The notes under the pieces were generated by a model, which was given only the letters and a program-made list of their open reading frames with translations, searched no databases and was not told the origin of the DNA. Shown here in pieces: positions 1 to 8,894 of a stretch of DNA of 64,000 nt. Position 1 is the stretch's first letter; each line of letters starts with the position of its first letter. Position numbers and translations under genes: made by a program. Origin of the DNA: Flavitalea plasmicola (GTDB lineage Bacteria > Bacteroidota > Bacteroidia > Chitinophagales > Chitinophagaceae); the NCBI RefSeq assembly GCF_030546645.1, contig NZ_JAUOTO010000004.1, positions 62,001-126,000 on the forward strand, in the 5' to 3' direction.

Positions 1-1
1 C

Positions 2-2392
2 TGGGGACCTAGCATAGACACGCTTTACTGGGACGGGAATACGAATTACAAATGGGACAAACATGGAGATATCGTCGGGAAGTCCGATCCGACGGCAAAG
101 ACCAAGGTGGTGCCCTACGACCGGTATAAGTTCTTCCAGCATGGCTTTACCTACAACAATAATATTGCCGTATCCGGCGGGAATGATAGAAGCGCCTATC
201 GTATGTCGTTAGGTAATATCGAGCAGACCGGCATTATTCCTAAGAGTAAATATGTAAAGACCACTTTCAGCCTGAACGGACAGAGCAGGCTAAGCGACCG
301 GCTGAGTGTTATGGGCGGAGCGACTTACACTAACTCGGACAATCATAAAGTACACCAGGGTTCCAGTCTTTCCGGCGTAACGCTGGGGCTGTTCCGTACG
401 CCGGCTACTTTTGACAATGCAAATGGCCATACAAAAAATGCGGCGGATTATCTGGATGCCTATCAGTTCCAGGACGGTACAGGCCGCCAGCGGAGCTATC
501 GTGGGTTTGGCAGATATGACAACCCGTATTGGGTAGTGAATAAAGAGCCATTTACTTCAAAGCTGAACCGTGTTTTCGGGTACGGCCAGGCGGTGCTCAA
601 GGCGCTGGATTGGATGGACCTCTCCTGGAGGGTAGGCGGTGACGTCTATACCCAGTCAGATAAGGATGCGTATGACCTCAACTCCGCGAATTTTGTAAAC
701 GGCGCCGTCTATTCGAACCATTATACCAACCAACAGTTCAATTCTGACTTTACGGTGAATATGCGTCATCGTTTCTCGGATGACCTGTCGGGTACTTTGC
801 TGGTAGGGCACAATTATTTTACGACGACCAATAATATCCAGTTCGCTTCGGGTACTTCTTTCAATATTCCCGGATTCCTTGATATTTCCAATGCTTCCTC
901 GTACCTGGCCAGTGAAACGCAGGCCCACAAGCGGACGATGGCGTTCTATGCGGAGGCTACTTTGAAATACAGGGAAATGTATTATCTGACTGTTACCGGT
1001 CGCCGGGAAACTTCTTCCACCCTCCCGGCTGCGAACAATACCTTCTTTTATCCTTCGGTAAACTTCTCCTGGGTATTCTCCGAACTGGAAGGTGTGAAGA
1101 GCAGCAACCTGATCTCTTTTGGCAAGGTGCGGGCTTCATTCGCACAGGTGGGCAAGGATGCGCCCATTTACGGACTGCGGACATACCTGATCCCGGCAAG
1201 CACCAAGGACGGTTTTACCACAGGTATTACGTTCCCCGTCGACGGCATAGCCGGTTACCAGATCAGCAATGTCAATACGACCATCGGCAACAAGGACCTG
1301 AAGCCTGAGAACACCTACTCTTACGAACTCGGTACGGACCTGTCCTTCCTGAAGAACAGGATAACGTTGAATGCAACGGCTTACTACAGCCGTTCGAAGG
1401 ACGTTATTTTCCCTGTTTCGGTGGCCTATTCTTCCGGCTATGCGGGCAAATTGCTGAATGCTGCTACCATCGACAACAAGGGATTGGAGCTGACGTTGCA
1501 GACAACGCCGATCAAGACCACTTATGGCCTTCGCTGGGACGTGACTTTCAACTGGAGCCGAAACCTGAATAAGGTGATCTCACTTGCACCGGGCATCGAC
1601 CGCTTCTTCGTAGCCGGCTTTGGCGGCGGCGAGGCCGAGATAGATGCCGTGGCGGGCAAGCCTTTCGGCATGATCTATGGAAACACCTATGTTCACACGG
1701 ATCCCAAGAACCTGAAGAGTCCCATCGTCATCCAGGATAACGGGGGCGTTGGAGGCGGACAATATCAGCCATTGACCGGAGGTCCCAACGAGGTGATCGG
1801 TAATACGAACCCCGACTGGATCGGATCAGCCATCAGCAGCGTATCCTACAAGGGGCTGACTTTCGGATTCCAGATCGACGTAAGGCATGGCAGCGATATG
1901 TGGAATGGTACCAGGGGCGCTTTGGCGAATAAGGGTACTGCCGCAGAAACCAGCAATCGTTATACGGCACATACCTGGACGGGCCCGCTGGGGCACCTTG
2001 ACCTGGCCGGCAACCTGGTGCATGATGAAGGCGGCTCAGAAAAGGCCGGAGTAGGCGGGCAGAATACAACTGCCTCCAGCTATGATCAATTCTATTGGCA
2101 GAACATCGGCAACAGTTTTGGCGGTCCGCAGGAAATAGACGTTGAAAGCGGAGGTTGGACAAGGATACGCCAGGTCAGCCTGACCTATGAATTGCCGAAA
2201 GGGGTGTTGGGCAAGAGCAAGCTCAACCTATTGTCTCTGACCGTCTTTGCCAATAATCTCAAGATATGGACCAAGTATGACGGCGTCGATCCGGAGACCA
2301 GCCTCACGGGGCCTTCGAATGCGCAGGGTTTGGATTATTTCAATAACCCCGGCACCAAGAGCTATGGTGTTCGTCTAAATATCGGTCTCTAA
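2..2392 (+). CDS. SusC/RagA-type TonB-dependent outer membrane transporter, 3' part
   Basis: This is the C-terminal part (796 residues) of a SusC-like transporter that imports oligosaccharides or other large nutrients across the outer membrane with TonB energy. The frame is open from base 2, so the signal peptide, the carboxypeptidase-like domain and most of the plug lie outside the window. What remains is typical of the barrel: alternating aromatic strands, a segment near residue 433 reading NKDLKPENTYSYELG, which is characteristic of the family, and a C-terminus ending in SYGVRLNIGL. A SusD gene starts 18 bases downstream, as expected for a SusCD pair that forms a lidded importer. The substrate cannot be read from the sequence because no glycoside hydrolase lies beside the pair. 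The family call is firm; specificity is unknown. Confidence 0.95.
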   Translation, partial: WGPSIDTLYWDGNTNYKWDKHGDIVGKSDPTAKTKVVPYDRYKFFQHGFTYNNNIAVSGGNDRSAYRMSLGNIEQTGIIPKSKYVKTTFSLNGQSRLSDRLSVMGGATYTNSDNHKVHQGSSLSGVTLGLFRTPATFDNANGHTKNAADYLDAYQFQDGTGRQRSYRGFGRYDNPYWVVNKEPFTSKLNRVFGYGQAVLKALDWMDLSWRVGGDVYTQSDKDAYDLNSANFVNGAVYSNHYTNQQFNSDFTVNMRHRFSDDLSGTLLVGHNYFTTTNNIQFASGTSFNIPGFLDISNASSYLASETQAHKRTMAFYAEATLKYREMYYLTVTGRRETSSTLPAANNTFFYPSVNFSWVFSELEGVKSSNLISFGKVRASFAQVGKDAPIYGLRTYLIPASTKDGFTTGITFPVDGIAGYQISNVNTTIGNKDLKPENTYSYELGTDLSFLKNRITLNATAYYSRSKDVIFPVSVAYSSGYAGKLLNAATIDNKGLELTLQTTPIKTTYGLRWDVTFNWSRNLNKVISLAPGIDRFFVAGFGGGEAEIDAVAGKPFGMIYGNTYVHTDPKNLKSPIVIQDNGGVGGGQYQPLTGGPNEVIGNTNPDWIGSAISSVSYKGLTFGFQIDVRHGSDMWNGTRGALANKGTAAETSNRYTAHTWTGPLGHLDLAGNLVHDEGGSEKAGVGGQNTTASSYDQFYWQNIGNSFGGPQEIDVESGGWTRIRQVSLTYELPKGVLGKSKLNLLSLTVFANNLKIWTKYDGVDPETSLTGPSNAQGLDYFNNPGTKSYGVRLNIGL

Positions 2393-2410
2393 TCAAAAAA
2401 ATATAAGCGT

Positions 2411-3760
2411 ATGAAAATCAAGATATTTTTCTGTGTTCTCTTAGCAGGAGCGCTGCTGTCGACGGTCTCGTGCAAAAAATCTTTTTTTACAGATTATAAT
2501 AAAAACCCGAACGCCCCGGATTCCGTGCCGCCCAACCTTCTCCTTTCCAATGTGGAAGCTTCGCTGGCCTATACGCAGGGAGGGGATATATCCAGGTTCA
2601 CCTCTCTGTTCACGCAGCAGGTGTTCGGTCATAATGCCCAGTCGCAGCAGTATTATAATTATATTCTTAATCCGGGCACTTTTGACAACTTATGGCCGGA
2701 CTATTATACTTCCGTCCTGAACAATAATGACACGTTGATGCACCTGTCTGACCGGAAAGGCTATAATATGTATAGCGGGATCAGCAGGATCATCATGGCC
2801 TACAGCCTGCAGCTCGGAGTAGACCTTTGGGGCGACCTTCCGTATTCGCAGGCGATGAAGGGAGACAAGAACCTGAAGCCGGCCTATGATAAGGCGCAGG
2901 GGTTGTACGACACGATCGTCAGCCTCGTGAACAAAGGTATCGAGTATATCGACAATCCCGACCCGGGGCTGATCACGCCGGGGGTTGATGATCATTTATA
3001 TGGCGGGGATGCTGCATCGTGGAAATATTTTGGGCACGCGATCCTGGCGCGGCTCTATATTCATCAGAGCAAGGGGAATGCTGCCATGGCGAACCTGGCG
3101 CTTCAGGAAGTAGGCAAGTCATTCCCGGATGAAAAACATGCCGCCATTTACATATCCTCTACCTCCGAGAACGGGGCGAACCCCTGGTACCAGTTCACTA
3201 CACAGCGGCCTGGTGATGAAACATTCGTGGATGCTCCGTTGGCGGATTCCATGACGGCCCGGAATGATCCACGGCTAAACATTTATGTCGATCCGAATCC
3301 AGACGACGCTGCCCTGGGCGCTTATTTTGGCAGCGCGAACTCGCCCGTGGAATTCATCACTTTTGAAGAGCTCCAGTTCATCTCCGCGGAGGCTACTTTG
3401 CGGGCAACCGGCGATTTTGCCGCTGCCGCAATTTTGTTGAAGGATGCCGTTACGACGAATATGACAAAGCTCGGGGTAGCGGCAGGCGATATCACCACTT
3501 ATATTGCCGCACACGCTACGCTGACGAATGCCAGCGTGGATGCGGCCATCGCGCAGGTAGCGCGGGAAGAGTATTATGCACTATATCTTAATCCGGAGGT
3601 GTTTACCGTCTGGCGCCGTACCGGCGTTCCTGTGCTGCCTTCGGTCACAGGGGGGCCAATCCCGCGCAGATTGTTGTATCCTCAAAGCGAATTGTCGTAT
3701 AATACTGCCAATACACCGGCCGTGACCTTATATTCTCCCAAGCTTTTCTGGGATAATTAG
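2411..3760 (+). CDS. SusD/RagB family nutrient-binding outer membrane lipoprotein
   Basis: This is the 449-residue surface lipoprotein partner of the preceding SusC. It would sit as a lid over the barrel and capture the substrate. The N-terminus is a lipoprotein signal peptide with lipobox LSTVSC and Cys21 as the lipidated residue. The mature start contains NKNPNAPDSVPPNLLLSNVE, which is typical of the SusD-like_2 subfamily, followed by an alpha-helical TPR-like body. The C-terminal part has the family pattern around VAREEYYALYLNPEVFTVWRR and ends near residue 449 in a short PKLFWDN tail. It is co-transcribed with susC (18-base gap). A strong GC-rich hairpin follows 27 bases after the stop codon. 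The substrate is unknown. Confidence 0.95.
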   Translation: MKIKIFFCVLLAGALLSTVSCKKSFFTDYNKNPNAPDSVPPNLLLSNVEASLAYTQGGDISRFTSLFTQQVFGHNAQSQQYYNYILNPGTFDNLWPDYYTSVLNNNDTLMHLSDRKGYNMYSGISRIIMAYSLQLGVDLWGDLPYSQAMKGDKNLKPAYDKAQGLYDTIVSLVNKGIEYIDNPDPGLITPGVDDHLYGGDAASWKYFGHAILARLYIHQSKGNAAMANLALQEVGKSFPDEKHAAIYISSTSENGANPWYQFTTQRPGDETFVDAPLADSMTARNDPRLNIYVDPNPDDAALGAYFGSANSPVEFITFEELQFISAEATLRATGDFAAAAILLKDAVTTNMTKLGVAAGDITTYIAAHATLTNASVDAAIAQVAREEYYALYLNPEVFTVWRRTGVPVLPSVTGGPIPRRLLYPQSELSYNTANTPAVTLYSPKLFWDN

Positions 3761-3787
3761 AAGAGCTGCCCACATTGTAAAATTATA

Positions 3788-3814
3788 GCGGCCCTGGCGC
3801 GCAGCCGGGGCCGC
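3788..3814 (+). terminator. GC-rich hairpin after susD
   Basis: An 11-bp stem (GCGGCCCTGGC pairing with GCCGGGGCCGC, one G-T wobble) closes a 5-base loop, 27 bases after the susD stop and 14 bases before the next start codon. It lacks a T tract, so it may be an attenuating or RNA-stabilising stem that sets the SusCD messenger apart from the downstream gene, not a canonical terminator. Confidence 0.45.
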
Positions 3815-3828
3815 CCTATTGGAATACT

Positions 3829-4923
3829 ATGGCCGTCAATTCTCTCGTATTTTCGAATAACCGGCGGTACCGCGTTACCCGGCATGCTTTGTTCTGGCTG
3901 TTATGGATCATTTATTACACGGTGTTCAATATTGTCTATTGGCAGGGGCGTTACCCTTTAAGCAGTACGCTGGGGGCATCCTTGGTGGAGGTGAGCTTAT
4001 CGACACCACTGGATATGATCTTCTGTTATTCCATTATCTATTTTCTATTGCCGAGGTTCCTTTACAAAGGGCATTATATCCAGATGATCTTACTGTGGAT
4101 GCTTTTTTCCGTTTTATTCATATTGATTTTTCGGGGTTATAATCACCTGGCGGTCCCTTACATACGGGAGGCATTCGGGTTGCCGCCACCTGTGTTCTCG
4201 AAGAATGTACCCTGGGTATTCCTGAATCTTTTTTACCAGATCAATATGGAGGGCGGGCTGGCTGCGGCCATCAAACTGGGGAAGATGTGGGCCATCAAGC
4301 AGCAGGAACTGGACCTGATGAAGAAGGAGAAGCAGCATCTGGAGCCAACGCTGCAGGCGGGGGCGCTGCAGCCTGTGTTCCTGATCAATGCGCTGGACAG
4401 GGTGGAGCAGCTGTCTGTCATCCGGCCCTCGCTGATCCCCGGTATGGTGAAAAAAATAAAGAATCTATTGTTATATGTCATTTATGATAATAACCAGGCC
4501 AGTGTGAGCCTGGAAAAGGAGTTATCCCTGCTGGAAGAATATGTCGGGTTGGAAAAAACGGGCAATGCCGATAGTCTGCAGGTGATGGTCAAGATAGTGG
4601 GTAATCCATCCGGGGAACGCATCGCTCCTTTTATCATTCTTCCCATGGTGGAGAACGGGTTTCGCCAGCTGGGTTTACTGGAGATGCCTCAAAAAAATAT
4701 GGACCTGGAAGTATGGGTGGATAATGGTCATTTCGAGATGAAGCTGGGGTGGAGCAAGCCTATCGACAGCAGCACGCTGATGAACGGGCATTCGCTATCA
4801 CTGCACCACATCGGGAGAAGGTTGAACCTGCTATATCCGGAGAGTCACGAGTTAAGGGTTACGATCACTGCGGAACAATTCATTGTCAATCTGAAGATCA
4901 ATTTAAACAGGGCGATTACTTAG
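3829..4923 (+). CDS. LytS-like membrane sensor protein lacking the kinase histidine (pseudokinase)
   Basis: This 364-residue protein has the layout of a Bacteroidota LytS/YehU-type histidine kinase: four predicted membrane helices (about 20-40, 62-76, 85-101 and 126-148), a linker helix, then a His_kinase-like and ATPase-like region. In the family the phospho-accepting motif is NPHFLFN. Here the aligned segment is QPVFLIN (182-188), with Val183 in place of histidine. The N-box reads LPMVENGFRQLG, keeping the Asn but with Gln where His is usual. The glycine-rich G-box is degraded to GHSLSLHHIGRR. No LytTR response regulator gene lies nearby. It may therefore be a non-catalytic sensor or a partner of another kinase. 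It follows the SusCD pair and precedes a heptamer repeat. The fold call is good; loss of activity is inferred. Confidence 0.8.
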   Translation: MAVNSLVFSNNRRYRVTRHALFWLLWIIYYTVFNIVYWQGRYPLSSTLGASLVEVSLSTPLDMIFCYSIIYFLLPRFLYKGHYIQMILLWMLFSVLFILIFRGYNHLAVPYIREAFGLPPPVFSKNVPWVFLNLFYQINMEGGLAAAIKLGKMWAIKQQELDLMKKEKQHLEPTLQAGALQPVFLINALDRVEQLSVIRPSLIPGMVKKIKNLLLYVIYDNNQASVSLEKELSLLEEYVGLEKTGNADSLQVMVKIVGNPSGERIAPFIILPMVENGFRQLGLLEMPQKNMDLEVWVDNGHFEMKLGWSKPIDSSTLMNGHSLSLHHIGRRLNLLYPESHELRVTITAEQFIVNLKINLNRAIT

Positions 4924-4965
4924 CTGCAAGCTACAAGCTGCAAGCTACAAGCTGTGAGCTGTGAG
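4924..4965 (+). repeat. Heptamer tandem repeat, intergenic copy (6 units)
   Basis: Six 7-base units follow directly on the stop codon of the LytS-like gene: CTGCAAG, CTACAAG, CTGCAAG, CTACAAG, CTGTGAG, CTGTGAG. The same unit recurs inside two coding genes at 21688 and 27866, always in the same orientation relative to the flanking gene. It sits just upstream of the possible promoter of the amine-catabolism operon. Confidence 0.9.
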
Positions 4966-4980
4966 CCAGGGTTTTGGTTT

Positions 4981-5011
4981 TTTGGAGGTTTCGGTTTATG
5001 GATTATCTTTA
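4981..5011 (+). promoter_or_regulatory. Possible Bacteroidota-type promoter for the amine operon
   Basis: TTTG at 4981-4984 and TATCTTTA at 5004-5011 are 19 bases apart and match the TTTG / TAnnTTTG consensus except for the last base. The permease start codon is only 5 bases further on, so the transcript would be nearly leaderless. This is a weak call based on spacing and motif alone. Confidence 0.3.
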
Positions 5012-5015
5012 AGAG

Positions 5016-6377
5016 ATGGCAATCAAACACGAGCAGGCGTCTTCCCCCAGTCCTACCTTATCGCGTACCCTTGGCCCCCTGATGTTGTGGGGATTGGGCG
5101 TAGGCTATGTCATCTCGGGCATGTATTTCGGCTGGAACCTGGGTTTGGCCGAAGGGGGGACCCGGGGAATGGCTATCGCCACTTCCTTTATCATCCTCCT
5201 TTATATCACGTTCACATTTTCTTACACTGAGTTGTCCTGCGCCATTCCCCGGGCGGGCGGCGTATTCGACTATGCCACGAGGGCGTTGAACCAGGAATGG
5301 GGTTTTATCGCGGGCATGGCCCAGCTGATAGAATTTGTTTTTGCTCCTCCTGCGATTGCGGCGGCCATCGGCGCCTATTTCAATATCTTCTTTCCGCAGA
5401 TGCCCGTTACGGCGATCGCGATAATCGCTTATGTCATTTTCACCGGCCTCAATATTCTGGGTGTGAAGGCGGCGGCGGGTTTTGAGCTGGTGGTGACGGT
5501 GCTGGCGGTGTTTGAACTGTTGTTGTTTGCGGGGATCTGCTTTCCTCATTTTTCGGCTGCCAACCTGCGGCACAATGACTTTCCCAACGGGTGGAAGGGC
5601 GTATGGGCGGCGGTGCCTTTTGCCATCTGGTTCTTCCTGGGTTTGGAGGGGGTAGCGAATGTGGCGGAGGAAACCATTCGTCCGCAGCGGAATGTGCTGT
5701 TGGGCTTTGGTTCGGCGCTGGCGACGCTGATAGCTTTGTGTGTGCTCGTATTTCTTTCCTCCATCGGTGTGGCGGGGTGGGAAGCCATCGTATATCGTAC
5801 TCCGGGCGCTGCTGCCTCGGACAGTCCCCTGCCGCTGGCTTTATCCAGGATCACCGGTGACAGCGGATTGATGTACCATTTGCTGATCACGATCGGGCTG
5901 ATGGGGCTGATCGCCTCTTTCCACGGTATTATCCTGGCTGCCAGCCGGGCGACCTTCGAGTTCGGGCGGGTGAAATATATACCGGAGGCTTTCGGGAGGG
6001 TGCATTCCCGGTTCAGAACACCCGTGAATGCATTGCTGGTGAATATGTGTATCGGGATCGTGGCTTTGCTCACCGGGCGGACGGGAGAGATCATTACCAT
6101 TTCCTGTTTTGGCGCCCTGACGCTGTATATCCTCGCCATGTTGTCCCTGTTGATGCTGAGAAGGAAGGAGCCGGGGTTGGAACGGCCATTCAAAGTTCCT
6201 TTTTATCCTTATTTTCCTCTTATTGCACTGGTGATCGCCGTCATTGCGCTGGTGGCGATGATCACCCTGAATATTAAATTATCTTTGATATATTTTTCGT
6301 TGCTGGTCCTGGGCTATTTTGCGTTTAAATACTTTACAAATCGAACAGATGATGCGGAATCAACAATCGCTGCCTGA
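5016..6377 (+). CDS. APC-family permease, ethanolamine permease-like
   Basis: This is a 453-residue inner membrane transporter of the amino acid-polyamine-organocation superfamily with about 12 hydrophobic helices. The N-terminal part (LGPLMLWGLGVGYVISGMYF, then GWNLGLAEGGTRGM) and the motif ELSCAIPRAGGVFDYATRAL resemble the ethanolamine permease subgroup more than general amino acid permeases. It is the first gene of a five-gene run. Its 3' end overlaps the start of the glutamine synthetase-like gene by 29 bases, which supports coupled expression. With the downstream enzymes, the natural reading is import of a small amine such as ethanolamine, but a polyamine or amino alcohol substrate is possible. 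The family is certain; the substrate is inferred. Confidence 0.85.
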   Translation: MAIKHEQASSPSPTLSRTLGPLMLWGLGVGYVISGMYFGWNLGLAEGGTRGMAIATSFIILLYITFTFSYTELSCAIPRAGGVFDYATRALNQEWGFIAGMAQLIEFVFAPPAIAAAIGAYFNIFFPQMPVTAIAIIAYVIFTGLNILGVKAAAGFELVVTVLAVFELLLFAGICFPHFSAANLRHNDFPNGWKGVWAAVPFAIWFFLGLEGVANVAEETIRPQRNVLLGFGSALATLIALCVLVFLSSIGVAGWEAIVYRTPGAAASDSPLPLALSRITGDSGLMYHLLITIGLMGLIASFHGIILAASRATFEFGRVKYIPEAFGRVHSRFRTPVNALLVNMCIGIVALLTGRTGEIITISCFGALTLYILAMLSLLMLRRKEPGLERPFKVPFYPYFPLIALVIAVIALVAMITLNIKLSLIYFSLLVLGYFAFKYFTNRTDDAESTIAA

Positions 6378-7704
6378 GCTGCTACAGGAGCTTACGGAAG
6401 AGAGCACTACCAAGGTCAAGCTGGCTGTCACGGATATCGATGGCGTGCTGAGGGGGAAGCTGATCAGCCTGGACAAGTTCAGATCGGTGGTTGAAAAGGG
6501 CTTTGGTTTTTGTGATGTGGTTTTCGGGTGGGATGCAGCGGACCAGGCATATGACAATGGTAAGTTTACAGGCTGGCATACGGGCTACCCGGATGCGTTG
6601 GCCAAGATCGATATAGGGACATTCCGGCGGGTGCCCTGGGAGAATGACCTGCCTTTTTTCCTGGCGGGATTCCAGGATGCGCCTTGTCCCAGGGGGGTAT
6701 TGAAACGGGTGATCGGGCAGGCGAAGGAAATGGGTTACCAGGCTTTTTTCTCACAGGAATTCGAATGGTTCAACTTTTTGGGCAAGGGAGGTGCGGTGGC
6801 GGCAAAGGATTACGGAAATCTTCCTCCTCTCAGCGAGGGGATGTTTGGCTATTCTATACTCCGGGCTTCACAGGGCAGCGCTTATTTCCAGGATCTATTC
6901 GATCTGTTGGAAAAGTTCGATGTCCCCATAGAAGGGTTGCATACGGAGACCGGGCCGGGGGTGTATGAAGCGGCGATCCTGTACGCCGAGGTACTGGAGG
7001 CTGCGGACCGGGCTGTCCTTTTCAAGGCAGGGGTCAAAGAGATCGCTCACCGGCATGACATCCTGCCTACTTTTATGGCCAAGGTCAGCGCTGAGCTGCC
7101 GGGGTGCAGCGGCCATGTGCATCAAAGCCTTTGGACTGCGGATGGCGGACAGAATTTATTTTATGAGGCGGGAAGTGCCACAGGTATCAGCAGCCTGATG
7201 GAAAGTTATATTGCCGGGCAATTATATTGTTTGCCTTATATCCTGCCAATGTATGCGCCTACGGTAAACAGCTACAAGCGACTGGTGGAAGGCGCCTGGG
7301 CCCCTACCACGGTGACCTGGGGAATCGACAACCGGACTACCGCCCTGCGTGCGTTGCCGGGCAGCGCTACTTCCACGCGCCTGGAGACGAGGGTGGTGGG
7401 CAGCGATTCCAATCCTTACCTGGCCATGGCGGCCTGTCTTGCTTCCGGCCTGTACGGGATCCGGCAGGGATTGAAGCTGGAAGTTCCTGCCACGCGTGGC
7501 AGCGGGTATGCGGATAAGGGGCTGGGCGTGCTGCCGCGGAACCTTTGGGAGGCGGCGCAGGCGATGAAACAGTCACCCCTGGCGGCGGAACTTTTTGGGG
7601 AAGCTTTCGCGGATCATTTTGTCCGCACGCGGGAGTGGGAGTGGAGGCAATTCTCCCGGGAGGTGACGGACTGGGAAATGAAGCGTTACTTCGAGATCAT
7701 CTAG
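6349..7704 (+). CDS. Glutamine synthetase-like gamma-glutamyl-amine ligase
   Basis: This 451-residue protein belongs to the glutamine synthetase family, in the branch near GlnA3/GlnA4 and PuuA that joins glutamate to amines using ATP. Visible family motifs are the metal-binding SQEFEW (about 135-140), HTETGPGVYEAA (198-209), GCSGHVHQSLW (252-262, containing the ammonia/ATP-site histidine), and PTVNSYKRL with WGIDNRT (about 304-330). The segment MAVTDIDGVLRGK-like at the start is typical of these non-canonical members. It lacks the usual neighbours of nitrogen-assimilation glnA and instead sits between an amine permease and two dehydrogenases. That context points to a first step of gamma-glutamylation of the imported amine. 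An upstream in-frame TTG at 6319 would lengthen the overlap with the permease; the ATG at 6349 (or 6352) is preferred. Confidence 0.85.
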   Translation: MMRNQQSLPELLQELTEESTTKVKLAVTDIDGVLRGKLISLDKFRSVVEKGFGFCDVVFGWDAADQAYDNGKFTGWHTGYPDALAKIDIGTFRRVPWENDLPFFLAGFQDAPCPRGVLKRVIGQAKEMGYQAFFSQEFEWFNFLGKGGAVAAKDYGNLPPLSEGMFGYSILRASQGSAYFQDLFDLLEKFDVPIEGLHTETGPGVYEAAILYAEVLEAADRAVLFKAGVKEIAHRHDILPTFMAKVSAELPGCSGHVHQSLWTADGGQNLFYEAGSATGISSLMESYIAGQLYCLPYILPMYAPTVNSYKRLVEGAWAPTTVTWGIDNRTTALRALPGSATSTRLETRVVGSDSNPYLAMAACLASGLYGIRQGLKLEVPATRGSGYADKGLGVLPRNLWEAAQAMKQSPLAAELFGEAFADHFVRTREWEWRQFSREVTDWEMKRYFEII

Positions 7705-7742
7705 TTTATTTTGCATTCATCTACATCAAAAGATATTTTCTT

Positions 7743-8894
7743 ATGACAGATTTTAATATTGTCAGGCAATACAATTTTCCAACCACCATCCGATTTGGAG
7801 CGGGGGTGATCAAAGAGCTGCCTGAGCATTTGGTTTCGCAGGGGCTGAAGCGGCCTTTGCTGGTGACAGACCCATTGGTAGCGGGTTTGGAATTTTTCAA
7901 GGCGATCGTTGCCGGGTTAGGCGCCAAAGGGCTCCCTGCGGAGGTCTTTTCAGATATTCATAAGAACCCGGTGAAGTCGGATGTCGAGAAGGGCGGAGCG
8001 GCTTATAAGGGGACAGACCGGGATTGCATCATCGGCATCGGCGGCGGAGCGGCCATGGATGTTGCCAGGGCTATCGCCTTGCGGATCCATCATCACCGTG
8101 ACCTCTTCGATTATGACGATCTCATCGGTGGGGATCAGTATGTAACAGAGGAAGTACCCTATTTTATCACGGTGCCTACTACCAGCGGCACCGGCAGCGA
8201 AGTGGGGCGCAGCGCCATCATTTCGGAGGATGATACGCATCGTAAGCGGATACTTTTCTCGCCCAAGCTATTGGCGAAGATCGTATATGCAGACCCACTG
8301 CTGACGATGGACCTGCCGGCTTTCGTTACGGCTGCTACCGGCATGGATGCGTTGACGCATAACCTGGAGGCCTATATCGCGAAGATGTGGCATCCCATGT
8401 GCGAAGGGATTGCGCTGCAGGGCGTTTCTCTGATCACGCGTTCTATTGTGGCTGCCACTCATAAGCCGGACCTGGAATCCAGGAGCAATATGATGATCGC
8501 TTCATTGATGGGCGCTGTTGCTTTTCAAAAGGGGTTGGGCGTAGTGCATTCGCTGGCGCATCCATTATCCTCTTTGCTGGATACGCACCACGGATTGGCC
8601 AATGCAGTGAATTTACCTTACGGCATGCGGTTCAATGTGGCGGGATCCGAGGATAAGTTCCGGCAGATCGCCCGCACCATGGAGCTTCGGGATGAGTCCG
8701 GGGAGGGGGTGGTGGAGCAGCTTTTCGCGCTGAACAAGGAGCTGGGACTGCCCGTCAGGCTAAGGGACGTGGGATTGAAGCAGGAGCATATCGAGACATT
8801 GGCCGACCTGGCTTTTGCGGATTTTTGTCATCCTAACAATCCGAAGCCGGTGAGCCGGGAGGATTTCAAAAAATTATATATGGAGGCATTATGA
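7743..8894 (+). CDS. Iron-containing alcohol dehydrogenase
   Basis: This 383-residue protein is a group III (iron-dependent) alcohol dehydrogenase that would interconvert an alcohol and an aldehyde with NAD(P). The nucleotide-binding GIGGGAAMDVARA lies at 98-110 and TVPTTSGTGSEV at 143-154. The four metal ligands are visible as Asp202 and His206 (GMDALTHNLEAY), His269 (GVVHSLAHP) and His283 (THHGLANAV). The start at ATG 7743 matches the usual family N-terminus; a longer open frame upstream overlaps the preceding gene and is not believed. The stop overlaps the next start by 4 bases (ATGA). In the proposed pathway it would oxidise the hydroxyl of a gamma-glutamylated amino alcohol, which is why an alcohol-type substrate such as ethanolamine is favoured over putrescine. 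Confidence 0.9.
   Translation: MTDFNIVRQYNFPTTIRFGAGVIKELPEHLVSQGLKRPLLVTDPLVAGLEFFKAIVAGLGAKGLPAEVFSDIHKNPVKSDVEKGGAAYKGTDRDCIIGIGGGAAMDVARAIALRIHHHRDLFDYDDLIGGDQYVTEEVPYFITVPTTSGTGSEVGRSAIISEDDTHRKRILFSPKLLAKIVYADPLLTMDLPAFVTAATGMDALTHNLEAYIAKMWHPMCEGIALQGVSLITRSIVAATHKPDLESRSNMMIASLMGAVAFQKGLGVVHSLAHPLSSLLDTHHGLANAVNLPYGMRFNVAGSEDKFRQIARTMELRDESGEGVVEQLFALNKELGLPVRLRDVGLKQEHIETLADLAFADFCHPNNPKPVSREDFKKLYMEAL

Noticed and set aside
7545-7742. N-terminal extension of the iron alcohol dehydrogenase
   Set aside because: It overlaps the preceding glutamine synthetase-like gene and has no similarity to the family; ATG 7743 gives the standard start.
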